Shown here: piece by piece, positions 24,511-32,406 of the stretch | Position numbering within the stretch: the stretch's first letter is position 1 | Layout of the letters: each line of letters opens with the position of its first letter | NCBI GenBank assembly: GCA_947382625.1 | Contig: CANDAG010000007.1 | Location: forward strand, 1 to 64,000 | Length of the DNA stretch: 64,000 nucleotides | Origin: an uncultured Lachnospiraceae bacterium | GTDB taxonomy: Bacteria; Bacillota; Clostridia; Lachnospirales; Lachnospiraceae | Reading direction: 5' to 3' | Position numbers and translations under genes: made by a program | Notes under the pieces: generated by a model | Databases searched by the model: none | The model's input: only the letters and a program-made list of their open reading frames with translations | What the model was told of the DNA's origin: nothing

Positions 24511-26904
24511 ATGAACAACGACTATTTATATTTTAACACACCCGGTTCTGATATTTTAACCGCTGTGCCCATCGGAAACGGCAGGATCGGCGCCCTGATC
24601 TTTGGAGAAGTGCTCAGGGAGCAGGTCATTCTGAATGAAAGCTCCGTATGGTCAGGAAGCCGGGAGGATACTGACCGGGAGGATGCGGCAGAGTATCTGA
24701 CCGAGATCAGAAGGCTCTTAAGTCAGGGGCAGAACTATGAAGCAGAACAGATCTATGCAGAGCATTTTACCTGTAAAGGACCTGGCAGTAACTATGCCCA
24801 TGGTTCAAACGTTCCCTTTGGGTGTTATCAGGTGCTGGGAAGGCTTCAGATCTCTTATTTTCAGGCATTGTCCAGCGGTCGTGAAAGCTGTTATGGAATA
24901 AAAGAGTATCAGAGGACTCTGGATCTGACCGGCGGCACTGCCCGGGTTTCTTTCAATATAGGAAAAACCTCTTACCATAGAGAATACCTGTCTTCCGGGC
25001 CGGGAGAGGTACTGTATATTCATCTGACAGCCTCCGAACAGGGAAGGATCAACTTTTCGGTTGGCCTTGACCGCGATGAGTGCTATGACATCGAAAGGAG
25101 CTCCACAGATACCCTGATGATGACAGGGCAGTTAGACGATGGGAAGGGAGGCTCTGACGGCGTCAAATATGCCTGTGCCCTTTCTGTGAGAGCCAAGGGC
25201 GGCACTGTGAAAGGGACCGGACTGAGGCTGGCCGTTTCCGATGCTGACGAGGCAGATATCATTATAGCCATAAGGACGGATCTCCATGGATTTTTGGGGC
25301 GTGAGCAGATAGATGAGAGGCAGGCGGCGCTTTCTGATCTGAACAGGGCAAAGGCTCTTTCCTATGAGCAGGCGAAGAAAGAGTCTGAGGACTGGTACAG
25401 AGCCCAGGCAGAAAGGATGACGCTGCATTTTTCTTCCTCTGTATCCAAAGAATCTCTCCCCACTCCGGAGCGGCTGAAACGGTTTGCAAAGGGAGAGGAG
25501 GATCCCGGACTGATAGAATTATATGTGAAGTATGCCCGGCATTTGATGATCGCCTCCTCCCAAAAAGGTGGTATGCCTTCCAATCTGCAGGGGATATGGT
25601 CGGATGAGATCCAGACGCCCTGGAATGGAGACTGGCATTTAAATGCCCAGCAGCAGATTTACTGGCTGGTGGAAAAGGCAGGACTCTCCGAAAATCATCT
25701 GCCTTTCCTGGAGCTGACCAGAGCCCTGGTGGAGCCGGGGACAATAACGGCTCAAAAATATTACCATGCCCGGGGCTGGGTGGTACACACCATGACCAAT
25801 CCATGGGGCTTTACCTCTCCGCTGGAAAATGCCGCCTGGGGATCCACCACCGGAAGCTCTGCCTGGCAGTGCCATCATCTGTTTGAACACTACCTTTATA
25901 CCCGGGATAAGGCATATTTACAGGAGATCTACCCTGTGATGAAGGGAGCAGCGGAGTTTTATCTGGATATGCTTGTGCCGAAAGGGGAAAACGGCGGTCT
26001 GGTCATTTCCCCATCCTCTTCTCCGGAAAATCTCTTTCTGGATCAGCAGGGACGGCGCTGTGCCCTGTGTGAAGGGGCCGCCTATGATCAGGAATTAGTA
26101 AGGGCATTATTTGATTACTGCATCCAGGCCCAATATGTATTAAAAAATGATAGGGAGTTTATAAATAAACTTTCCGATGTTTCTCAAAAACTCTCTCCCA
26201 TAGAGATCTCCGGGGATGGAAGGATCCGGGAGTGGGACAGGGATTATCCGGAGGCGCTGCTTTTCCACAGACATCTCTCCCATCTCTGGGGCCTTTATCC
26301 GGGGGATCAGATTTCATGGAGAGAAACGCCGGAATTGGCCAGGGCGGCTGAGAAATCTCTGCTGATGCGGGGGACTACCACTGCCGGTTGGGCAACAGGC
26401 TATCGTCTTTGCGTGGCGGCAAGGCTGCATAATGCCGGAGAAGCTTATGGTTATTTAAGGGATGCATTTGCCACCGCAACGGCAGGAAATCTGATGAATC
26501 TGGCTTATCACTGTGATGAGACCCTTCTCCACCACGACCTGCCGGAAATCGGGATAACAAAGCATCAGTTCCAGCTGGACGGCAATCAGGCAAACGCTGT
26601 GGGTGTTTTACTTATGCTGATGGATGATGACGCCCGCATCCTGCCAGACGGAAAGCTGGATGTTTTCGTGCATTTGTTGCCTGCCCTGCCGCCGGAGTTA
26701 GGAGACGGACAGGTCAGCGGCCTGTGCATCAAAGGCGGGATTTGTCTTTCCATGGTATGGAGAAACGGAGAGCTTGTCCGGGCTGTTTTTGAAGGGAATC
26801 CCTTTGAGCAGGCCACGGTCCGGTACCGGAATGAGGAAAGAAGGATTGAACTGGATCAGTCCGGCAGATATGAATGGCAGATCACAGGAAAGGAGCCCGC
26901 ATAG
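24511..26904 (+). CDS. Glycoside hydrolase family 95-like protein, diverged copy
   Basis: This 797-residue GH95-type protein shares the GNGRIGALIFGE and LNESSVWSG motifs with the copy at 18,021 but is clearly diverged. The Asn-pair motif reads WHLNAQQQIYW instead of ININTQMNYW, so one of the two Asn residues that activate water is apparently replaced by His. The acid region REWDRD and FQLDGNQ are kept. It has no signal peptide and is likely cytoplasmic. It is followed 2 nt later by an isomerase/epimerase and then a debranching enzyme. It may act on a substrate other than alpha-1,2-fucosides. Family is reasonably sure; specificity is open. Confidence 0.78.
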   Translation: MNNDYLYFNTPGSDILTAVPIGNGRIGALIFGEVLREQVILNESSVWSGSREDTDREDAAEYLTEIRRLLSQGQNYEAEQIYAEHFTCKGPGSNYAHGSNVPFGCYQVLGRLQISYFQALSSGRESCYGIKEYQRTLDLTGGTARVSFNIGKTSYHREYLSSGPGEVLYIHLTASEQGRINFSVGLDRDECYDIERSSTDTLMMTGQLDDGKGGSDGVKYACALSVRAKGGTVKGTGLRLAVSDADEADIIIAIRTDLHGFLGREQIDERQAALSDLNRAKALSYEQAKKESEDWYRAQAERMTLHFSSSVSKESLPTPERLKRFAKGEEDPGLIELYVKYARHLMIASSQKGGMPSNLQGIWSDEIQTPWNGDWHLNAQQQIYWLVEKAGLSENHLPFLELTRALVEPGTITAQKYYHARGWVVHTMTNPWGFTSPLENAAWGSTTGSSAWQCHHLFEHYLYTRDKAYLQEIYPVMKGAAEFYLDMLVPKGENGGLVISPSSSPENLFLDQQGRRCALCEGAAYDQELVRALFDYCIQAQYVLKNDREFINKLSDVSQKLSPIEISGDGRIREWDRDYPEALLFHRHLSHLWGLYPGDQISWRETPELARAAEKSLLMRGTTTAGWATGYRLCVAARLHNAGEAYGYLRDAFATATAGNLMNLAYHCDETLLHHDLPEIGITKHQFQLDGNQANAVGVLLMLMDDDARILPDGKLDVFVHLLPALPPELGDGQVSGLCIKGGICLSMVWRNGELVRAVFEGNPFEQATVRYRNEERRIELDQSGRYEWQITGKEPA

Positions 26905-26906
26905 TT

Positions 26907-27746
26907 ATGAGAATTGGAATCAATCATGTACCTGAACATAGGGATCCGGAGGAATGGGGAGATATTTTGCTGGATTATGGCTGTTCTGCAGTTTCCTTTC
27001 CGGTGGATCATACGGCCCCTCTTTCTCTGATCGATCAATATGCAAAGGCTGCCAGAGACAGAAATATCATGATCGCCGAGGTGGGGATCTGGGATTCTCC
27101 TTTTTCCCCGGATCCCCGGGCAGCTGACCGGGCAAAGAAGCGCTGCGAGGAACAGCTTGCGCTGGCTGATTATATTAAGGCACGCTGTTGCGTGAATGTA
27201 TCAGGGGCCTTTGGGGAATGCTGGTATGGATGTTATCAGGAGAATTTTAAAGAAGAAAGTTATCAGAAGGTGGTAACCTTTCTTCAGGAGCTATGTGATC
27301 GAGTGAAACCAAAGGATACCTGTTTTACCCTTGAATCCATGCAATGGATGGTCCCGGACTCCCCGGAGCAGTACCTGAAGCTGATAAAGGATGTGGATCG
27401 GAAGGCCTTTGCCGTACATCTCGATGGCATTAATTTTATTAAAGATCCCTATACCTATACGCATCAGAGGGAGTTGTTTGACCGCTGCTTTCAGCTGCTC
27501 TCCCCCTACATAAAAAGCTGTCATGTGAAGGACTGCCTTCTGGGTGAGGCGTCAACTGTGAATATCCGTGAAGTACCTTTAGGCGAGGGCGCAGTGGAGG
27601 CAGGATATTACCTTGCGCAGATTGACAAGCTGGACGAAGACACGCCGGTTCTGGTGGAACACCTTTCTGCCATGGAGGAATACCGGAAAGGGATCAGCTA
27701 TGTGAAGAACCTGTATGCAGATATATGTGCAGACAAATCTATATAA
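26907..27746 (+). CDS. TIM-barrel sugar isomerase/epimerase (AP-endonuclease-2 fold)
   Basis: This 279-residue protein matches the xylose-isomerase-like TIM barrel group. Candidate metal-binding residues lie in FTLESMQWM (Glu), FAVHLDGINFI (His/Asp), YIKSCHVKD (His) and VLVEHL (Glu, His), the usual pattern of Glu, His/Asp, His and Glu at strand ends. Start 26907 is chosen because GGAAAGGAG precedes it and the next residues (RIGINHVPEH) begin the first strand; the longer frame from 26874 overlaps the GH95 gene. It could process a sugar released by the GH95 protein. The substrate is not known. Confidence 0.72.
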   Translation: MRIGINHVPEHRDPEEWGDILLDYGCSAVSFPVDHTAPLSLIDQYAKAARDRNIMIAEVGIWDSPFSPDPRAADRAKKRCEEQLALADYIKARCCVNVSGAFGECWYGCYQENFKEESYQKVVTFLQELCDRVKPKDTCFTLESMQWMVPDSPEQYLKLIKDVDRKAFAVHLDGINFIKDPYTYTHQRELFDRCFQLLSPYIKSCHVKDCLLGEASTVNIREVPLGEGAVEAGYYLAQIDKLDEDTPVLVEHLSAMEEYRKGISYVKNLYADICADKSI

Positions 27747-27809
27747 GGATCTGCACATAAAAATTCTTATAAAACAGAGGAAAAACAAGTGACAGGAGGA
27801 ATTCTTAAG

Positions 27810-29909
27810 ATGGAAGAGAAAGAACTTATCGCCGCCCCGATCAGTAAGATCCATATGGAACCCATGGATGTGATCAATGGCTTTGAAGTCCGCCCGGGGA
27901 TGTATGAGGTAAACGGCGCCACTGCCATTCCCTGCGGGGTGAATTTTACGGTGCATTCCTACGGGGCAACTTCCTGTGAGCTGCTTTTGTTTAAGCGGAT
28001 GGAAGAGAAGCCTTATGCAGTGCTGAAGTTTCCTGAGAACTATAAGATCGGAAAGGTCTATTCCATGATCGTGTTCGGGCTGAACATTCACGATTTTGAG
28101 TACGCTTATCGGATGGACGGGCCTTATGACCCAAAGGAAGGCCTTTTGTTCAACAAAAATAATATACTCCTTGATATCTATGCCAAGGCGGTGGCAGGTC
28201 AGAGGATCTGGGGAGTCCCTCAGATGGAGGGGGACTGCTACAGAGCCAGGGTAGTAAAGGATGACTTTGACTGGAAGAAGGCCGGACAGCCCCTGATCCC
28301 CATGGAGGATCTGATCATATATGAAATGCACGTGAGAGGGTTTACAAAGCATGCTTCCTCCGGAGTGAAATACCCGGGAACCTTTGCGGGGCTTAAGGAG
28401 AAGATCCCTTATCTGAAGGAGCTGGGCGTGAACGCGGTGGAGCTGATGCCTATTTTTGAGTTTGATGAGATGCGGGATTATCGTGTGGTAGACGGAAAAG
28501 CAGTGATGAATTACTGGGGCTACAATACGGTCTGCTTCTTTGCTCCCAATACCAGCTATACGGCGAAGGTGGAATACAATAAGGAAGGGACGGAGCTGAA
28601 GGAGCTGATCAGTGCACTGCACGAAAATGGGATAGAATGTATTCTGGATGTGGTGTTCAACCATACGGCGGAAGGGGACGAGCGGGGACCCTGCTTTTCA
28701 TTTAAGGGCTATGACAACAACATTTACTATATGCTGACTCCTGACGGTCATTATTATAATTTCAGCGGCTGCGGCAATACCTTAAACTGCAATCACCCTA
28801 TTGTGCATCAGATGATCCTGGAGTGTCTGCGGTATTGGACCACAGCCTACCATGTGGACGGCTTCCGGTTCGATCTCGCAACGATCCTGGGACGGAATGA
28901 GGACGGCTCTCCCATGAGCAAGCCCCCACTTCTGCAGAGTCTTGCCTTTGATCCCATTCTGGGCAACGTGAAGCTGATCGCTGAGGCGTGGGATGCCGGC
29001 GGGCTGTACCAGGTGGGAAGCTTTCCCTCCTGGAACCGCTGGGCAGAGTGGAATGGAAGATACAGGGATGATCTCCGGAACTTTTTAAAGGGAGATTATG
29101 GCATGTGGGAGGCAGCAGCCCAGAGGATCACCGGCTCCCGGGATATTTACAATCCGGAGCGCAGAGGAAACGCCTCCGTGAATTTTCTTACCTGCCATGA
29201 CGGCTTTACGCTCTGGGATCTGTATTCTTATAATGAAAAGCACAATGAAGCCAACGGCTGGAATAATACGGACGGAAGCAGCGATAACCGCAGCTGGAAC
29301 TGCGGCGTAGAAGGGGAGACCCAGGATGAAGGCGTGCTTTCCCTGCGCAGGCGTCTTGCCATGAATGCCTTTGCGGTGCTGATGTGCAGCCGGGGAACTC
29401 CCATGTACTTTTCAGGGGATGAATTTTTGAACACCCAGTTCGGCAATAACAACGCTTATTGCCAGGACAATGAGATTTCCTGGCTGAACTGGGAGGATTT
29501 AGAAAAAAACAGGGCCCATTTTGATTTCTGCAAATATATGACGGCCTTTCGGAAAGCCCATCCTGTACTACGCAAATTCTCGGGAAACAGCTGGTGCGGA
29601 TTCCCGGAGATCCAGGTAATGGGACCTGATGGAGGGGGCAGGGTGCTTCGGGTGATCTATGCCGGAAGGATCGAGGTGGACGAGAGAGGGAACGGCCATG
29701 ATGATATTGTCTGTCTGGCAGTGAACGTTTTTTGGGAGGAGCAGGAGTTCTTCCTTCCGGAGCTGCCGGGCGGGAAGGTCTGGTATGTGGCGGCGGATAC
29801 CAGCGGCAATTATCTCCGTAACCATATACCCGGGCAGCAGGGAATGATCAGGCTTTCCGAAAACAGAGTAAGGATGGGGGCACGGAGCGTGTGCGTGTTT
29901 GTTTCCTGA
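27810..29909 (+). CDS. glgX: Glycogen debranching enzyme, GlgX/isoamylase-like (GH13)
   Basis: This 699-residue protein has an N-terminal CBM48 domain (about 1-140), then a GH13_11 barrel. Catalytic residues sit in VDGFRFDLA (nucleophile Asp), LIAEAWDAGG (acid/base Glu) and TCHDGFTLWD (transition-state Asp). It should cleave alpha-1,6 branches of glycogen or limit dextrins. Start 27810 is preferred because CAGGAGGA precedes it. It is the third gene of the operon starting at 24407 and is closed by a terminator at 29944-29991. Confidence 0.88.
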   Translation: MEEKELIAAPISKIHMEPMDVINGFEVRPGMYEVNGATAIPCGVNFTVHSYGATSCELLLFKRMEEKPYAVLKFPENYKIGKVYSMIVFGLNIHDFEYAYRMDGPYDPKEGLLFNKNNILLDIYAKAVAGQRIWGVPQMEGDCYRARVVKDDFDWKKAGQPLIPMEDLIIYEMHVRGFTKHASSGVKYPGTFAGLKEKIPYLKELGVNAVELMPIFEFDEMRDYRVVDGKAVMNYWGYNTVCFFAPNTSYTAKVEYNKEGTELKELISALHENGIECILDVVFNHTAEGDERGPCFSFKGYDNNIYYMLTPDGHYYNFSGCGNTLNCNHPIVHQMILECLRYWTTAYHVDGFRFDLATILGRNEDGSPMSKPPLLQSLAFDPILGNVKLIAEAWDAGGLYQVGSFPSWNRWAEWNGRYRDDLRNFLKGDYGMWEAAAQRITGSRDIYNPERRGNASVNFLTCHDGFTLWDLYSYNEKHNEANGWNNTDGSSDNRSWNCGVEGETQDEGVLSLRRRLAMNAFAVLMCSRGTPMYFSGDEFLNTQFGNNNAYCQDNEISWLNWEDLEKNRAHFDFCKYMTAFRKAHPVLRKFSGNSWCGFPEIQVMGPDGGGRVLRVIYAGRIEVDERGNGHDDIVCLAVNVFWEEQEFFLPELPGGKVWYVAADTSGNYLRNHIPGQQGMIRLSENRVRMGARSVCVFVS

Positions 29910-29943
29910 GGAACTCAGAAAATAAAGAATAGAATAAACTGAT

Positions 29944-29991
29944 AAACCATCCCAAGGTACAGAGATGATCTGAGCTTTGGGATGGTTTTTG
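29944..29991. terminator. Terminator after glgX
   Basis: AAACCATCCCAA (29944-29955) pairs with TTGGGATGGTTT (29977-29988), followed by T's. It separates glgX from the facing TPM gene. Confidence 0.8.
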
Positions 29992-30017
29992 TTATCATAA
30001 GGATGGCTCGCTTCACC

Positions 30018-30938
30018 TTAAAATCGATGTCCGCCGCCACCGCCGCTATGTCCGCCGCCACTGCTGTGTCCGCCAGCGCCGCCGCTGTGCCCGCCGCCTC
30101 CACCGCTGTGGCTTCCACTGCTGCCGCTGCTGCGGGGGTGATACACCTTGCTCTGGCTGGTCAGTTTTTTCTGTACATTTGAGAAGGTGAATCTGGCATA
30201 GATGGAATTCAGGATCTCTCTGGTGTCCGGCTTTGATGTAGTTGAGAGAAGCCGGACCACAAAATAATTGATCAGCGCTGCGAGGATCAGTGCAAGCAGG
30301 GCATTGCTTATGTATTTCATGGGCTGTGCGATCCGTCTGCCGGCTAAGAGGGTGCTGATCTGCTCAAAAGCCCTGGAGGCACACTGATAATAGTCGCTGT
30401 CTGAGGCATACCGGTATACGTTATCTGTGATGGTATTGGCATAGGAGGTCGTGATTGTCCGGTATACGGCCCCATCGCTGAAAATATAAATTTCCCGATT
30501 GCCCATATCAATAAGGAACAGGGTACCGCTCTCCGGGCCCAAAAGTCTGTGGTAGTAATCCTCGGCAAACCATGAGGTGCTGTAATTATTGTAGGAAATG
30601 GACTTAAAAACCGCATTTCCGTAAGAGGTGATCCCCTGCATTTGTGCGATGAGCAGGTTTTCCTCTTCAGCGTTCAGCAGGTCCGCATCATCCTCAAGGA
30701 TCACACAGTAACCGGTTTCCGGATTACTCCAGAGGGTAGAGCCGGAGGAAGGATCGGGATCGGCCTCAGACGCAGATTCCATGTCACTGTCGTCCCGGGA
30801 TTCGGCAGCCTTGTAATTTCCTTTCCGTGGCAGCTCTGCTTGATCGCTGGCGTTTATCGCTATGGAGGAAGACAAAAAAAGGAGCATAAACATAACAACA
30901 GACAGCCTTTTTATGAAATAAGAGCAGTTTCTACGCAC
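30018..30938 (-). CDS. TPM-domain membrane protein with Gly/His-rich tail
   Basis: This protein of about 306 residues has an N-terminal signal/anchor segment (MFMLLFLSSSIAINA), a TPM_phosphatase domain (about residues 75-205), a second membrane helix (YISNALLALILAALINYFVV) and a C-terminal tail of Gly, Ser and His repeats ending GGGGGHRF. This is the YgcG-like layout; its function is unknown, with proposed roles in membrane protein turnover. GTG 30938 is chosen because GGAGGT lies 7 nt before it; ATG 30944 directly abuts that site. It overlaps the upstream zinc-ribbon gene by 8 nt, so translation is coupled. Confidence 0.75.
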   Translation of the reverse strand: MRRNCSYFIKRLSVVMFMLLFLSSSIAINASDQAELPRKGNYKAAESRDDSDMESASEADPDPSSGSTLWSNPETGYCVILEDDADLLNAEEENLLIAQMQGITSYGNAVFKSISYNNYSTSWFAEDYYHRLLGPESGTLFLIDMGNREIYIFSDGAVYRTITTSYANTITDNVYRYASDSDYYQCASRAFEQISTLLAGRRIAQPMKYISNALLALILAALINYFVVRLLSTTSKPDTREILNSIYARFTFSNVQKKLTSQSKVYHPRSSGSSGSHSGGGGGHSGGAGGHSSGGGHSGGGGGHRF

Positions 30939-32379
30939 GGTCATCACCTCCGGTTCTGTCAAATTGTGGGAGCCGCCTGGTGGCCAGCACGTTATACTTT
31001 CTGATGATGTCCATCACCGTGACCAGAATCCCCAAAAAGGAAAGGATCGTTCCGGCATAATACCAGAGATCCGATATTGGATTAAGGAGCCAGATTAGCA
31101 CGGCTATGGCCACTGCCAGAACAGCACTGAAGGCGCCGCCCATCCGATAGCTTTTGTCGGTTCTGCTGAAGGAGAACAGATCCTTTAGAGGGATGGAGTC
31201 ATCAGCTTTTTTGGTGCTTTTGGAGCCGTCCTCTTTTATGGATTGGCGGTAGCGGTAGCCCCGGTCATCATGGTGTCCGTCGCGGCGGAAGATGGCAGCA
31301 ATTTCCGCGATATAAATGAAAAAGCTGAAAACTGCCAGAAAGCCTGCGAAAGCCAGAACCGTTTTGGGCTTAATGGTGAAAAACAGGTTCAGCAGCAGGA
31401 AGATCGGCAGCGCCAGAAGGAGGGAGCCGATCATATATTTTTTTGGGTCTACAGGCGTATCCACGGCAACCTTTCCGGTCTGTCCGTTTACCGTAGCGTA
31501 GGCCACACGGTCATTTTTGCGGTAGGACATAAACCAGACAGGATACATGACACGGTAGGGAGGATCGCAATAGGTGTGAAAGGTGGTGGTCATGGCAAAG
31601 CTGTTTTTGGTACAGGAAAGCTTTAAGTCAGCAAAGGCCGGTACCTTTCGGATATTGTCATAGCTGGTATTGTTGGCAATGGCAATGGCATCGTTTTTGT
31701 ACAGGTCACTGTCCACATCGGAGGTGTCTGCATAAAAACCGCTTAAGAAAGAAGGCGTAAATTCCTTTTTATCTCTCACATCAAAGGGTGCGATCTGCTC
31801 ACTGATGTTATCCGCAAAGGAGGCGGAGGCATCATAGGAAAGATTGTTGTAGTTGGCATCGATTTGGCCGCTGAGGTCATAGTGATCGGTGTAAGTGTAA
31901 TCTCCTCTGCTGTAGGATTTCTCACCCTTCAGGTGCACCGGCCCTTCCTGGGAAATATCATAGCTCCAGTAGGGCATATAAATCCCACGGAAGCTGTCGA
32001 TATGCTTCTCATCCTTCAGATCATCCGGGGCAAAGAGGGCGCGCTTCATCCGGGCAATATATGCCTTTTTGCAGGCCTCCTTAGTCTGCTTGAAGGGAAT
32101 GATCTGGGCCGGACGGTTTTCTTTGCTGATCCGGCTTGAGAGTATGGTGGAGGCGCCGCAAAAGCTGCAGAACTCGGCGGCAGAGGTGTCGGTACTCATG
32201 ATCTCGCCGCCGCACTGGGGGCAGGTAAAGATGGTGACGTCAAACACATCATTTTCTTCCGCGTCCTGCTCCTTTGTGACCTCATAGGGGTCCTTGATCG
32301 TCTCGCAGTAATCACATTTTAATAGCTGGGATGGAATATCAAATTTCAGATTACCACCGCAGTTGGGACATTCGTACAA
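30931..32379 (-). CDS. Zinc-ribbon membrane protein of unknown function
   Basis: This 482-residue protein starts with two zinc ribbons: CPNCGGNL..CDYC (residues 4-25) and CPQCGGEI..CSFC (about 54-75). A large beta-rich middle region follows (about 90-300), with HIDSFRGIYMPYWSYD and MYPVWFMSYR. Four membrane helices lie in the C-terminal part (about 310-365 and 420-465). The start is TTG 32379 after AAGGAGG. Such proteins are often found with TPM-domain partners, as here, where the two genes overlap by 8 nt. The role is unknown; a membrane quality-control or surface function is only a guess. Confidence 0.72.
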   Translation of the reverse strand: MYECPNCGGNLKFDIPSQLLKCDYCETIKDPYEVTKEQDAEENDVFDVTIFTCPQCGGEIMSTDTSAAEFCSFCGASTILSSRISKENRPAQIIPFKQTKEACKKAYIARMKRALFAPDDLKDEKHIDSFRGIYMPYWSYDISQEGPVHLKGEKSYSRGDYTYTDHYDLSGQIDANYNNLSYDASASFADNISEQIAPFDVRDKKEFTPSFLSGFYADTSDVDSDLYKNDAIAIANNTSYDNIRKVPAFADLKLSCTKNSFAMTTTFHTYCDPPYRVMYPVWFMSYRKNDRVAYATVNGQTGKVAVDTPVDPKKYMIGSLLLALPIFLLLNLFFTIKPKTVLAFAGFLAVFSFFIYIAEIAAIFRRDGHHDDRGYRYRQSIKEDGSKSTKKADDSIPLKDLFSFSRTDKSYRMGGAFSAVLAVAIAVLIWLLNPISDLWYYAGTILSFLGILVTVMDIIRKYNVLATRRLPQFDRTGGDDRA

Positions 32380-32406
32380 GGGAAGTTCCTCCTTTTTTCT
32401 GTGAAA

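Noticed and set aside
29982-30182. Plus-strand Ala/Ser-rich frame of 66 codons
   Set aside because: It is the complement of the Gly/Ser/His tail of the TPM gene, hence a low-complexity shadow.
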